A stretch of DNA of 64,000 nt, from NCBI GenBank assembly GCA_022496805.1, contig CM040085.1, forward strand, positions 14,103,811 to 14,167,810. The letters run 5' to 3'. Positions 12,513 to 23,867 of this stretch are shown piece after piece. Under the pieces are notes generated by a model that was given only the letters and a program-made list of their open reading frames with translations, had not been told where the DNA came from and ran no database searches. Each line of letters opens with the position of its first letter. The first letter of the stretch is position 1. Source of the stretch: Pohlia nutans. Its lineage: Eukaryota > Streptophyta > Bryopsida > Bryales > Mniaceae. Both the position numbers and the translations under genes were made by a program.

Positions 12513-12516
12513 TTAA

Positions 12517-13054
12517 CCCTTAAACGTACCACTCCTTTGTAGGAAAGTCAAACTACACAATTTAGCCTTCAAGATTTATCAAAATATATTTTGTAATATT
12601 TTTCATGCATGGAATTGAATGTTTCCTATCAGTCTTGAAATTTTCAGATTTTTTTGATTTAATACGGCCTTTTTAACAAATTTTTAAGTCAAATACTTCA
12701 AAAAATATTTTTTATTACAAAAAAGCTTTAAAAATTTAATATTTTTTTGGGAGCAGGTACAAATTACAATGGAGAATCACATGATATGTTTTCCATAGAA
12801 ATTTTTTATTTAAATTTTGAAATTCGAAAGGTGAACATCCTATGTAGTGTAATTCAAACCTTGAGCTACAAAGCTTGCACAAGCAATAAAATACTCAATA
12901 ATTGGAATTTTTAAGATTTGAAAAGTGGAGTTCAAACTAGACTTAATAAACTTCATTTTCTTAGTTGGGTGTATTAGCAAAAAAATCGTCTTCAAGAACA
13001 AAATTGGGTTTGACCAACAAACGTCCAGAAACTGGATGCCTGGACGTTTAGGGG
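12517..13054. mobile_element. TTAA-flanked MITE, family B
   Basis: A 538 bp element beginning CCCTTAAACGTACC and ending GGACGTTTAGGGG, flanked by TTAA at 12513-12516 and 13055-13058. The left TTAA is shared with the end of an adjacent element, so two insertions abut at one target site. The interior is unlike family A. Confidence 0.75.
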
Positions 13055-13371
13055 TTAATAGACAACCCGAGACTTAGATTCCATGGATGAGAAGTGCATA
13101 CGGTAACTAGGATTACACCTTATTGTGAGCCTCACCCGGAAGTGACCGCTATGAATTCTTCAGAGCCTCATGTTGATTCTTGTTCTACTTTCGATTTTGA
13201 TGGTCATAAAGTATGCCATTGTAGGCATTTTTGCATTGCAAAAATTTGCAAATTTGCAACAATAGGACCACTACAAAACCTATCCAAACTGATTGGATTT
13301 TCTTACTCAAACGAGTAAAAAAAACCATAGATGATTTATGCCGCTTTGAGTATGGAGCGACCAATCGTTAG

Positions 13372-13939
13372 TTCCTAAACGTCCAACTCTCCAGAATATG
13401 GACGATGTACAAAATCAAACATAGATTTCTCATCTGTCATTGACTTTTTGCAGTGTGGATAGTTTACTATATATTTTATGGGAAGTTAGATTCATGAATG
13501 TTTGATTTGATTAAACAAGGGATGATTTGTGAAATTTTTGTGCCTTATTTCATGTTGTAGTGATTCACCCAAAATTTCGAGGATTTAAATGTAAAAGTGC
13601 TTTTGGAAAAGTCAACTCATAAAATTAAGCAACCAAATAATCTCCAAAAATCACTACACTTAGAGTATTACATTTCAACCAATCTCAACAAATTTTATGT
13701 ATGAATTGTCAATATCTTATTTGTAATCAAATTACAAAAGGATTTTCAATTTTAAGTTCCAATTTTTATAGAATAATATTGGTGACAACAATCATAGATC
13801 TATTGGTATGGATAGAATCAAAAATTTGTAATGTACAACTTTTATTCATATATCTACTTCAAAATATCTGTCTTAGTTACATTTTTAAAGTCATCTTTGA
13901 AATTCTCCAAATTTGGAGAGGGGTGAGGATGTTTAGGCG
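13372..13939. mobile_element. TTAA-flanked MITE, family A copy 2
   Basis: A 568 bp copy in the same orientation as 6757-7325. Its left flank is mutated (TTAG) and the right flank is TTAA (13940-13943). The body shares GGACGATGTAC, AAATCACTACACTTAGAGTA-like blocks and CCAAATTTGGAGAGG with other copies. It is more diverged than the copies at 6757 and 56612. Confidence 0.75.
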
Positions 13940-13943
13940 TTAA

Positions 13944-14936
13944 ATGATGACTAGTCAAATATGGCTGAGTAAGATCAGAGAAGACATTTAGTTCTCAATA
14001 ACGTGTTTCCTAAAATTCTAAAACCTCGATTTGGGACCCAACGAGGTTACGCAATCTATGACTACTATTACTAAGACAACCATAACTAATTGGAATAACA
14101 CGAAAAAAATTGACACTAATCTTTTCATCCAACTGTTTTCATTCAACCATTTATTAAAGTGGACAAAGGTGTTTCGCTATTAAAAATTTATAATTTATAG
14201 AAATTTCAACTTTTTTTAACCAACTTTAAAATACAGCTTAGCCATGACTAATTAGTATGTCAAAGATGTATGAGAGTGAATTACACCTAATAAATGTGTG
14301 TTATGGAGGTGGTAAAGCCTTGTGCTTTGTACGAAATTCAATGCACTAGTCCAACAATGAATATGGGATATGTAGAACTTGTTCTATTCGTCACCAGTTA
14401 AACTCCTTTGCAATCATGTGCATAACTATTCCTAGGAGGAAAAAAAAAAAATGATTGCTTAGAAGAAAAACCTATTCGAATTTTATATAATCAAATACTC
14501 ATGTAGTTATGGAAATAATATTTGGTTTTTTGAAAAGAAAAAAAATAGTGCATATAATATCCGATAATGGTTAGGACTTAGATAGTGTATATTATATCCG
14601 ATAATGCCTAAGATTTAGTCACCATTCAAAGGAAAAAAAAAAAAAAAATGATTGTTTAGAAGAAAAGCTCATTTGAATTTTATACAATTAAACACTCGTA
14701 TAGTTGTGGAAAAGAATATTTGAAATTTTGAAAGAAAAATAGCTCATATCACTGAAAAGAATTGATATATCAGTTCGAAATGTATCGGACTTTGTTGCTG
14801 CATCTTTATGCCTACACAATCTATGTATTCTAGAAAATGACAAATTTCTTATGGATTGGGTTAAAAAAGTTGAGAAAAAATTTCATGCTAATCAAAATGC
14901 AACAAATTGTCATTGTATTACTAATCACAGAGGTGA
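13944..14936. other. AT-rich intergenic region
   Basis: No gene recognised. It contains a direct repeat pair around 14445-14540 and 14635-14730 (GATTGYTTAGAAGAAAA followed by TTYGAATTTTATA), probably a local duplication. Confidence 0.5.
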
Positions 14937-15045
14937 GTAGTCTTGTACCAATGGACCTTTGTCCGGTGGGCATTGGCTCATTGTCAAGACGAACAGACAC
15001 TTTATTCACGCCGGCCTCGAAAGAGGACCGGTGTTCATATCTATC
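14937..15045 (+). repeat. SINE-like dispersed repeat, copy 2
   Basis: Matches copies at 6509 and 15574. It ends with the hairpin CCGGCCTCGAAAGAGGACCGG interior (14999-15024) followed by TATCTATCTATTA. Confidence 0.5.
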
Positions 15046-15573
15046 TATTACTAATCACTAAAGTCAATGTATCACTAATCAAAATGCAACAAATTGAGTA
15101 CATTTCACGCTTTGAAATTGTCATTGAAAGAAATGTAGGTTCAAAAGGTAAATCCACAAGCCAAAGAAACATCATTTATAGAATGGAGAGGAGAAGAAGA
15201 AATATAAAATGAATAGAATGTTGAATGTGAAAAAAAAAAAAAATGAACGACAAAAAAAGATGAAGAACATGTTGATTATTTTAATCTGGTTTCATCTAGT
15301 ATCAACCAAGAGCTTTTACAAAAGTCATTGTAAAAAACTGTAGCATTCAATTTGAAAATTATACGTACGATGATTGCAGCTCAGAAAATAGTACTATATA
15401 AAGTTTTATAACTTATGGATCCAATGATCAAAGTAGTAGTTTACTCTTTCTAGTAGTTCATTTTTTCTGTCAATATTTTTTTTTCCTTAAGCTTGTATTT
15501 GATTTTGTCATTTTTCAGAGATTTCAATGGCTCTATCATGAAAGTTATGTTTACATTTTGATTATGGTGTTGA

Positions 15574-15745
15574 TATGATAGATAGATAGATAGAAACTCC
15601 GGCCTTTTTTCAAGGCCGGTGTGAATAAAGTGTCTGTTCGTAATGTTAATGACCCAGTGCCCATCGGACAAAGGGCCATTGAAACAAAACTACTCTCCCC
15701 TTCCGAGAATAGACACTTTAGTGACCAGTAACCAATAGAAGTAAC
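15574..15745 (-). repeat. SINE-like dispersed repeat, copy 3
   Basis: Reverse-oriented copy. On the minus strand it runs from TTGGTTACTGGTCACTAAAG through GACACTTTATTCACACCGG to a CCGGCCTT/AAGGCCGG hairpin and a (TATC)n tail at 15574-15592. Confidence 0.55.
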
Positions 15746-15804
15746 CATAAACTGTTGATTGGGTAATTGTTTGAGTATAAGTTGGTTTTTGGTAGGCTCT
15801 AAGA

Positions 15805-15925
15805 TCGCCAAGTCATGAGTTTTGCGGTTGGTTGGTGGAGGGCTATGTATCATACTATGTGGTCCGGGTTCGATTCCCGTTGGGTCTGTTTGAGCAGTAG
15901 TTTGATATCCATGACTTGGTGCTGC
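15805..15925 (+). repeat. tRNA-like segment inside a short inverted repeat
   Basis: The segment holds GGGTTCGATTCCCG (about 15868-15881), a good match to a tRNA T-arm/pol III B box, with TGGTTGGTGGAGG upstream as a weak A-box candidate. It is bracketed by CCAAGTCATG (about 15810) and its complement CATGACTTGG (about 15911). No complete cloverleaf could be folded by eye. A tRNA-derived SINE head or a tRNA pseudogene both fit. Confidence 0.35.
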
Positions 15926-16099
15926 TAGTGATTTTATTATAGGCAGGAAAATTGTACCAACCAACCGGCCCCTACCCACCTTCCTGAGACAAGTGGTGAC
16001 ACCGTGCTAATTGTTTAAAATAAATAGTGGTCTTCACCATTACCCCCTCTCTTTTTTTTTTTTTTAAATTTTAATTTTTTTTTTAATTCTATTGGTATT

Positions 16100-16560
16100 G
16101 ATTGGTTGTTTTCTATTTGTCTTTTATGTAGAAGGATTGATCTGGCGTATTGTATAGCAATAGTGTTTATTGCTTTGAATGTGTGTTTAACAGAGGTTTC
16201 AGATAATTTAAATTTTGTTTCAAGTTGTTTCATTGACGGGACGTGCGTAGTTCCTCTAGCTCCAGCTGAGATGACTATAAGTGGATCTACTTTCCATCCT
16301 TGGTGAATGATGCTATTAATTAATGGTTGATATTTTAAAATTTTATTGTTTATTGTATCTTGTGAGAATCTGTCATTTGTGTATGTGAATTCAATAAATT
16401 GTACGGTGAGGTTGTCTTTTGGGTTTAGTAGTGGGGTACTTTGGTGTGGAAGTTCTTTAATACATAGAAGATCGGGTTTGAATTGTTCTGTCATTATTTC
16501 TAAGTTGTTTTCACGGTCGTGTTTAGTGATGTATGTTTCAAGGCATCTGACAGGGCCTTT
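16100..16560 (-). other. Unidentified C-terminal domain of the LINE ORF2
   Basis: About 150 residues after RNase H. A strand FIEFTYTNDRF, then KYQPLINSIIHQGWKVDPLIVISAG, then a helical end with SILLHKRQIE. The E-x-T strand followed by a helix and a second hydrophobic strand loosely recalls restriction-endonuclease-like folds, but I cannot identify it. It lies upstream of the poly-A, so it belongs to the element. Confidence 0.4.
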
Positions 16561-17331
16561 GTCAGGTCGCTTTCTTGGTCCAGGCCATGTGTCTTTTTGA
16601 AAGTAGTATGGTGTAGTGTGTGCAAACTCATATGATTTGGCAGCAAATCTATATTTATTTTTAGTGCCATTTTTTGCAAGTTGGTCTGCTTGCTCATTTC
16701 CGTCAATGTTTGTATGTGCTTTGACTTTATATATTGTAGTGGGTTGTGTTCGGCTTTTTAACATTTCTACCATAGAAGTTAATATGGATTTATCGGCATG
16801 GTTGTTGTGTTGGGTTGGATGTTTTATTTGTGTGTTGAGTACATATAGACAGTTGAGGCAGTCGATGAATATGTGTGCTGGTTCATTCGAGTATTTGGTA
16901 GTAATTAGTCTGAGTGTTTTATGTATGGCCATTAGTTCGGCTCTAAAGCTGGTTTGTAGTCCAGGTAGTCTTTTTGATATTTGTACTTCTGTTTTTGTTG
17001 GGTTGTAAATTCCGTAGCCAGTTTTTTCTTTCTTCCAATGTCCGTCATCATCTTGTTTAGGTGGGACAAAAGATCTATCGGTGTAGTAGCTATATTGTGG
17101 TGGGAACTTTAGTATAGTGTTTATTTCATAGTTTGGTAACGGTGATATGTGTGTGGTTGACGGGTTGATATGAGGTGGGTAGAGTAATTTATTCCATTTG
17201 GTATTTTTATTTACGGGTGTGTCACGGGGCATGGATGGAGCCTTTTGTATGTGGTATTGTGTTATTTGTAGATTTTCAATTATTGTTTTAATTGTGTCTA
17301 TTTGGTTGGGTGTGCCAATGCTGTGGTTTTG

Positions 17332-17739
17332 GTAGTGAGTACAAAAGATGTGTATTGCTAGTGGTTCTATCCGTGGTTTGTTTAGGTCTTGAGGGATTGT
17401 TGGTTCTTCGTATGTAATGGTATCTGCGGCAAAATGGGCAATAACATGCGTGTCATGAAATGGTCCAGGATGTGGTGAATAATTTTGGTACCAATTGATG
17501 TCCGGTATAACTAGTATTGTGATGATGTTTGGGTCATTTTTGGCTGCTAATCTTGCCCAATGTATTGCTTGTTGGGCCATTTCTTCATTATGTGGGTGGA
17601 CGTAACCAATTCCTTTCCATTTATATTGAAAGGCGGTGCCGAGTGATCCAAAAACTTCGAATGGAGAGTAGAATTGTGTAATATGTGTAGAGCATGTTAC
17701 TGATGAAGAAAAATATGAGTGTGAGATGTTGAATGTTTT
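17332..17739 (-). other. PCIF1-like methyltransferase domain inside the LINE
   Basis: About 136 residues between RT and RNase H. I see the ordered pattern of the PCIF1 (CAPAM) N6-adenosine methyltransferase family: a Cys/Ser-Pro-containing strand (QFYSPFE), FGSLG, then a motif position followed by NEEM, a helix (AQQAIHWARLAAKNDP), a hydrophobic strand with IPDINWYQ, and a later strand LAIHIFC. In PCIF1 the catalytic tetrapeptide is NPPF followed by an acidic pair. Here the corresponding place reads HPHN then EE (17598-17587), so catalysis may be lost or altered. The assignment is by pattern from memory of the family; no profile search was possible. Confidence 0.55.
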
Positions 17740-20700
17740 TGTGAGAGAATCAAGGATACATTGCGGGAGAGTGTGTTGTGATGCTTTTAGTGGATCTTTT
17801 TTTGGAATTTTATATTTATATCTTTGATAGAGCCATACTACTTCTGTTTCAAATGTTTGCGTATGAGGCACTAGACCTTGTGTGCTGTAGATGGCTTTGT
17901 TGTATTGTTGCTATAGCCATTTTAGTCTGGTAGTTGGGATGGTGATGAGGTGTCTCCCGGTGTCTTCGTATATATGAGTTAATTCGTTTTGTGTTTGTAT
18001 AGTATGTTTTACAGTGGTTATGTCTTTTTTTGGGTTGCATTCTATTATTGAGATTCGAGTGTGTGGCATTATTGTAGGTGATGGTATAAATCTTGAATCT
18101 CTAGTTTGTGCAGGAGTGGAATGTGTATTTACAATGTTTTTGTAGTAATTGTGCTGATGTCTTGTGTAGTATTCTTTTAGTAGTTTGATGTTATGTTCGA
18201 TTACTGGGGTTGGTTTAGTGGAAATAGTTCACGTTGTGGCATCCATTTGTTATATGTTATGTTGTTTTGTAGTAACCATTGGCATAGGTATGTATTATGT
18301 TTTCTTGTTATTTTATATTTATCTTTTGTTTCGTTTGATTTGTGATTTAGTATAGTGTGTATAGGAAATCTGAGTGGGTTTTCTTTTATGTTGAGGGGTG
18401 GATTGGGTTGTTGTAGTTGTTGTGGTAATGGTGGGTGTGAGGGATTTTCCGGTATTGTGGGTGTTAGTTCTCGATTGTCTGATATGTATCTTGCTTTTAG
18501 TGTACGGGTTTGTGGGTGTCTATTACATGGAATCGGACAATCTTGATTGCAACTTGAGTAGCAAAAGAGTTGTTCCGCTATTTTTAGTGCACTTTTTTCT
18601 AATTTTGTTGGAGTTTTATAATAAATTTGGAAGTCCTTTGGTGACATTAAGTTTGTGCCATTGGGAAGGGAGATGTGTTTTATTTTTTGTATGTTGTGGG
18701 TTAGGAGTTTATGTAGTAGTTTAAAAGATAGTTTGGGGTTTAAATGTGGTAGTTCTACTATGGCACGTGATCTCCATTCTAGTTCTAGTTTTGTCATATG
18801 GAGTTGGAAGTTTTCTTCTATGCTTTTGAGGTAGACTCCTCTTTCCATTTTCATAAGAAATAGTGTTCGTGTAGTAGGTGATCTGATACAGTCATGGTAT
18901 TTGATTCTTGGTATATCCTTTGCGCCTCCATATTTGGCTAGAATATGTTGTATGAGTCCTTTATAGATTATTCCTAGTCTTCTGGGGTCATTTAGTGCAT
19001 TTCTAAGTTGTTCACTAAGACATCGTAGATAGGCATTTTTTAGTGAAAAGGCTTCTAGTCCAAATAGATCATGTGGTAGCTGGGTTATTACATTTGTTGT
19101 GCATTTTGGTAAACCACAAATTACTTTTTGGATTCCAATAATCTTTTTATTTAATTTTTTGATAGCTGGTAAAGAGTATGGAACATAGAAGTTGTAGGCT
19201 ATACCTGCTCTGATGACGGTATCCACCATGCTATTTTTTTTGTTTAATTGTAGTTGGGCAATTTGTTAGTTGTTTACATTGTCTATTACGTTGTAGTGAT
19301 GTGTGTTTGGAGTTTCCATTTTAATGAAGGTACTAATTGTATACCTAAATATACATATGGTTCGTTTTGGTGCAGTACAGGTAATGGTTGATTTCTGTAG
19401 TTGATGTTTTGGGCTTGGATTTTGGCTTTGAATGTATCAGGTTTTGTTTTTGATTTGTTTGGGCATCCAGTGATGGCACATGTTGGCACTCCTAAATCCA
19501 TTCCGGCCCATTCACAATATTTGTCCAGTTTGTTTAGTTGGATTTGTATTGATTGGAGGTTGTTTGTGATAGCTGCTAAATCATCTGCGTATGCTGCCGA
19601 ACTAATCGTTAGTTTAGATGTGCCAAATGTATATCCATTCTTCCCTCTTTGTAGCCATTGTAGCAATGGTTCTAAAAATATCAAGAAAAGGTATGGACTA
19701 AGTGTGTCTCCTTGTATATTGCCTCTTTGTATTGGTATTGGTTTTGTCTTTTCAAAGTGTTCTCCGTTGAATATGGTATTGGAGTTTGAGTAAATGTTGC
19801 CTATTAGAGTCACAACGTCTTCTGGGTATCCCAAGTCTTTCATTATAGCTAATAATCTTGCGTGATCGAGAGAGCCAAATGCATTCTTGAAATTGATATA
19901 TAATAGATATATGTCTTGGTTTGTAAATCTTGCGTCTTCTAATGCTGCTATAAGAAGTTGAAGTTGTCTGGACGTGCTTCTTTCTGCCCTGAATCCTTCT
20001 TGGTTGTTGTGTAGGATTTGGTGTTTTTCACCATACGTTGACAGTATGAATGTTAGAGTACTAGTGAAAAGTTTGTATATTGTGTTTGCAAGTGCAATCG
20101 GTCTATGGTTTGGTAATTGTGAGGGATCTCCTTTTTTATATAGAAGTATGGTTAAGCTTATTTTCCATGATACTGGGATTTGTTTTTGTTTGTAGCAATG
20201 TGTAAAAAATAGAAAAAGTAATTTATGGAAGCTTTCGGGCATATTTTTTAAAATTGCGTTGGGAATTTTATCGGGGCCGGGTGTTTTGTTGTTTGCTAAG
20301 TGTTTTAGGCAAATGTCATATGTTTCTCTGTCAAAGTATTCATGTAACGGGGTTTGTGGGTTTCCTCTTTTATCAATGACAAACCCGTCTAAGTCATGCC
20401 ATGGATATTGTCTAGCTCCTCAAGTGCATTTTGGTGTGTGTTCTGGTTGGTAATAGCATGTTGGTACTGTGGGTCTGTTACTAATTGATTGTTGGTTGTG
20501 GATTTCATTGGCTATGTCTACAACGTTTGTAAGTATGTTGTTGTGTCTGTCTGTGATGCAATCTAATGGGGGTGTTTCTTGGTTTTTAAAGACTCTTTTA
20601 TTAAATTTTTTTGGAATTTTTTCATATAATTGCCTGTATTTGGATATGGCTTTTTTGACACATTCTTGAGTGTATTTTGTAGTAATTTTACGAGCTTGTA

Positions 20701-20786
20701 TATTTGCGGTTTTGGCTATTTTAGCTAAGGTTTTGATCCATTCTTGTTGGTTAGGTTCTTGGTTTGGAGCATTAGGGGAAATGTGG

Positions 20787-21107
20787 GGTCCCTAAAAGGC
20801 CCTCTAAGGCAGCCTAGGTTAGGTGAACAAGCTGCCCAAACACCCCTCCCATTGGTGAAGGTCACTGTCCACTGACAGTGTCGGAAGCCGCAGTGCTGGC
20901 AGCGTCGGCACTACTAGCAGCGTCGATTGGTTTGACCCACGGAATTGCACTGCTGGTAGCGTCGGCACTGCTGGTAGCGTCGATTGGTTCGACCCACGGA
21001 ACTGCACTGCTGGCAGCGTCGTGGCACCATTGGTGCCAGCGGGGAAAACGTGCGGGCACCACTGAAATTTCACTGCACGTGAGAAAACTAAAGGCCTTTT
21101 GGAGACC
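20787..21107. mobile_element. GC-rich inverted-repeat element nested in the LINE
   Basis: Ends are GGGGTCCCTAAAAGGCC and GGCCTTTTGGAGACCCC, an imperfect 17 bp terminal inverted repeat. It interrupts ORF2 between the APE and RT domains. Its interior is far GC-richer than the surrounding LINE and contains two copies of a roughly 66 bp tandem unit built on CTGCTGGYAGCGTCG and GATTGGTTYGACCCACGGAA (about 20893-21022). Target duplication could not be fixed. No known superfamily was assigned. Confidence 0.65.
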
Positions 21108-22978
21108 CCAGCTTTCTCCTAATGGAGGTGGAATGGTAACATGGATGTGGTTTTTTAATTCTTCTATTATTGGGTGTGTTTGCCAATTTGGAGAAATTTT
21201 GTGAGGTAAATTGCTTTTCTGATTAAATGATAAGTGGAGAGGTGATTTTTTTTTTTTTTTTGGAGTTTTCTTGGCAGAAAGCCTCCTTGTTGTGATGTAC
21301 GGTTTGTGAGTTCTAGGAGAGGTGGTGCACTGCCGGTTTCTTGAATTTTATCTGAAATTTTCTGTATTAGATGGTCTAGTTTTGTACAAGATGTTTGCCA
21401 TTGATTATTTGTTAATTGACCATTTATTAGTGTATTGGTAAGTTCGTTTATCTGGAGTGCATTTTCTACAAAGAATTTTGTTTTGAATTTTTCAATATTT
21501 TCTTGTGGAATAGGATTTAGAATCCTTGGTGGTTTATCTATTGTTGGTGGTGTACAACGAGCTAGTAAGGTATTTGGTGGTATATGTAGTGTTACTGGGG
21601 AGTGGTCTGAGTTTAAGTTATGATCATTGTTTGTGGTTGATGTGTATAAAGCGTTGTTGGGTGTTTTAATGTAATATCCATCTATTAAGCTAGTTTGGTT
21701 GTAGTTTTGACTACCTTGTCTGGAGTATGAGCTGTTCGTGGAGATGTATGTGAGTTGAAGGTTATTTGTAAATGTACGTCATTCTATATCCTCTGCTTGT
21801 GGTGGTGTTGTGTTGTATTCATTTTGACGTCCGATTAGGGCTATGTCTCTGTTAAAGTCTCCACATAAAATTTGTATGTGGTTTGGGTGTTTTGTGATTT
21901 GTTGTGTTATGTTTTGCTGAATTATTGGCATAGATCGTATATCTTCTGCTTGTGATGGCATATAAATGTGTATTATTAACCATGGTTGTAGAGGTTGGTT
22001 GTTTAATTCTATCATTTGTAGGTATACTGAGATTTCTGCTGGAGTAGGGATTTTAGTGATGTTTCCGAGGCATGCGTATTTTTTATTTATAAGTGTAAGA
22101 AGTCCACCTCTTGCAGGTATATATGGCATTCTTTGTTGCATACATCTTGTTAGTGCGTGTGTATTGTTAAATATTAATTTATATTGTGGAAATAGATTTT
22201 GTATGTATTTTGTGGATTTTGTTGCGGTTAATTTAGTTTCTTGTATAGTGATAATTGCGGGGTTGTTTGGTATGTTTGATATTAATTGATGGAGGTTTGG
22301 TAAAGCTGTGTTTAGTGATGAAGCATTCCATGTAATCATGTGTGTGTTGTGATTTGTTGTTTGGGTTTCTTGAGTACGTAGTGGGGATATATTGGGTAGT
22401 GGTGGAGGGTGAGAATATTCATGTAATAGTTCGTTGCATTTTAATGTTTCTGAGAGTAATTTTTCTGGTAAGAATGGGAATTTATTTGTCAATATTTGTA
22501 TGTTTAATGGTTCATTATTTTGTCTGATAAAGTTGTATATTTCTTTGTGAATGGTGTTGGATGGATTAATAATGTTTTGATTTGTTTGTGTAAATTGTAT
22601 GTATGGGTGTGTGGTTATGATGTGTCTTTCAAGTGGGTTTTGTAGTAAGGCCATTCGTTCTAAGACTATTGTTGTCTAGTCTGGTTCTGGTACTTGTACT
22701 AGTAAATGGTCGCACGTCTCTATTACTGGACTAATTGTAGTGATAAGTGCATATAGAATACGTGGGGGTGAATGGTGTTGGTTTTGATAAATGTATCTTG
22801 AGAGATGTGGATAATTGGTGATTGTGTCTTGGTGTTTTAGGTGTGTTAGATTTATGATAAGAGAGAATTCTTTTGCTAAGTGTTGGTATTCTGGTTGTAA
22901 TTTGATTGTACATGTTATGAAGTACATTTTGCACCTATTTTTGTATGTAGATGGGTGTGTCTGTAGAATATTGGGCAT

Positions 22979-23008
22979 GGGTCCCGGATTGGTTTCAATG
23001 TCACCACT
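22979..23008 (-). other. 2A-like ribosome-skipping peptide at ORF2 N-terminus
   Basis: Residues 11-20 of ORF2 read SGDIETNPGP, matching the D-[VI]-E-x-N-P-G-P consensus of 2A/2A-like sequences, where the ribosome fails to form the last Gly-Pro bond and continues. It follows a short hydrophobic stretch (FSLHLILIL), as in other 2A contexts. Similar N-terminal 2A-like sequences are known in some non-LTR retrotransposons, such as trypanosome L1Tc and several animal elements. The start is a true ATG at 23038. Confidence 0.8.
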
Positions 23009-23038
23009 AAGTATTAGTATAAGGTGTAATGAAAACAT

Positions 23039-23867
23039 TTTATTTTGGAAAAGATTTTTTCTTTCTTTGTGATTTGTGCTTCGTTGTTGTTGTTGTGTTT
23101 TTTTTTTTTTTTTTTTTTTTTGTAAAAACTAAGTATGTTATGTGTCTTGAGTGTTTTGTGTTTTTTTTGTTGTTGTTTGTTGGTATAATTATACGTGGTT
23201 TTGTTTCGGTGTTTTTTGATGGTTTTGTTATTCTTTTTTTCTTATCTCATTTTATTTAAATGGTTTTGGGCGAGGCCGGTAGGCCGAGCCCATTTTAGGT
23301 GAATTTTAGGGGTTGTTTGGTGTATTTGATAGTTTTGTGTGTTTTTATTTTGTATTTTGACGAGTTTTGCAAGTAAAGTAGTTGTTTTATTGTGTTTTGG
23401 GTTGGCGATTCTAGTATTTTTTTTGTATTTGTGTAACTGTTTTGTTGATTTAAATGTGGTGTGGAAGGGTGTATGTGATATGTTATAATTGTTTGTCTTG
23501 GTTTTTGTAATGTTTTTGGTTTTGTGGAGTTTTTGTATGTTTTGTTGAGTTTTTGTATGTTTTGTTTTGTGGTTAGTAGGTAGTAATGTTTAGTAAGTTT
23601 TTTGGTGTGTTTGTTTGTTGGGAGTTTTTTTTTTTTTTTTTTTTTTTTTTGTTGTTGTTTTTTTTTTTTTGGTATTTCTAAATATTTCTAAATATTTTAT
23701 TATATTTTGTTTTCTTTTTTTCTTCTTTTTTTCTTTTTTTTCTTTTTTTGTAATTTTTGATAAGTTGAAGTTCAACATTTTTTGGGTTTTTTCTTTAGTT
23801 TTTCTTTTTTTCTTTTTTGTGTGAAAACACATTTTTTGTGGGCAAACTATGTGATTGTTTGTCCAAT
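23039..23867. other. Low-complexity spacer between LINE ORF1 and ORF2
   Basis: On the minus strand this is A-rich with long A runs (about 23101-23122, 23625-23650, 23657-23670); on the plus strand it is T/G-rich. Frames here are Lys- or Phe-rich artefacts. It probably served as the leader before ORF2. Confidence 0.5.

Larger units (their letters stand above)
16015..23038 (-). pseudogene. Decayed LINE ORF2: 2A-like, APE, RT, PCIF1-like MTase, RNase H
   Basis: One long minus-strand reading interrupted by point stops, at least one frameshift (about 19265) and one insertion (20787-21107). In order: 2A-like peptide at the start (DIETNPGP); APE endonuclease about 22340-21596, with ITWNAS, QETK (about 22243), GDFN (21862-21851) and SDHSP (21610-21596); reverse transcriptase about 20440-19286, with TPGPDKIPN, HRPIAL, GDTLSPYLF and YADD (19591-19580); a C-x3-C-x3-C-x3-C-x2-H motif at 18563-18516; a PCIF1-like methyltransferase domain about 17739-17332; RNase H about 17094-16666, with YTDRS, AELMAI, FIDC and KAHTNIDGNEQAD; and a C-terminal domain of unknown type. 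RT motif A reads INFKNAF, where the family has an Asp, so the enzyme is probably dead. Stops are of the kind produced by C-to-T or G-to-A changes. A poly-A run at 16050-16085 (minus strand) marks the 3' end. Confidence 0.85.
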
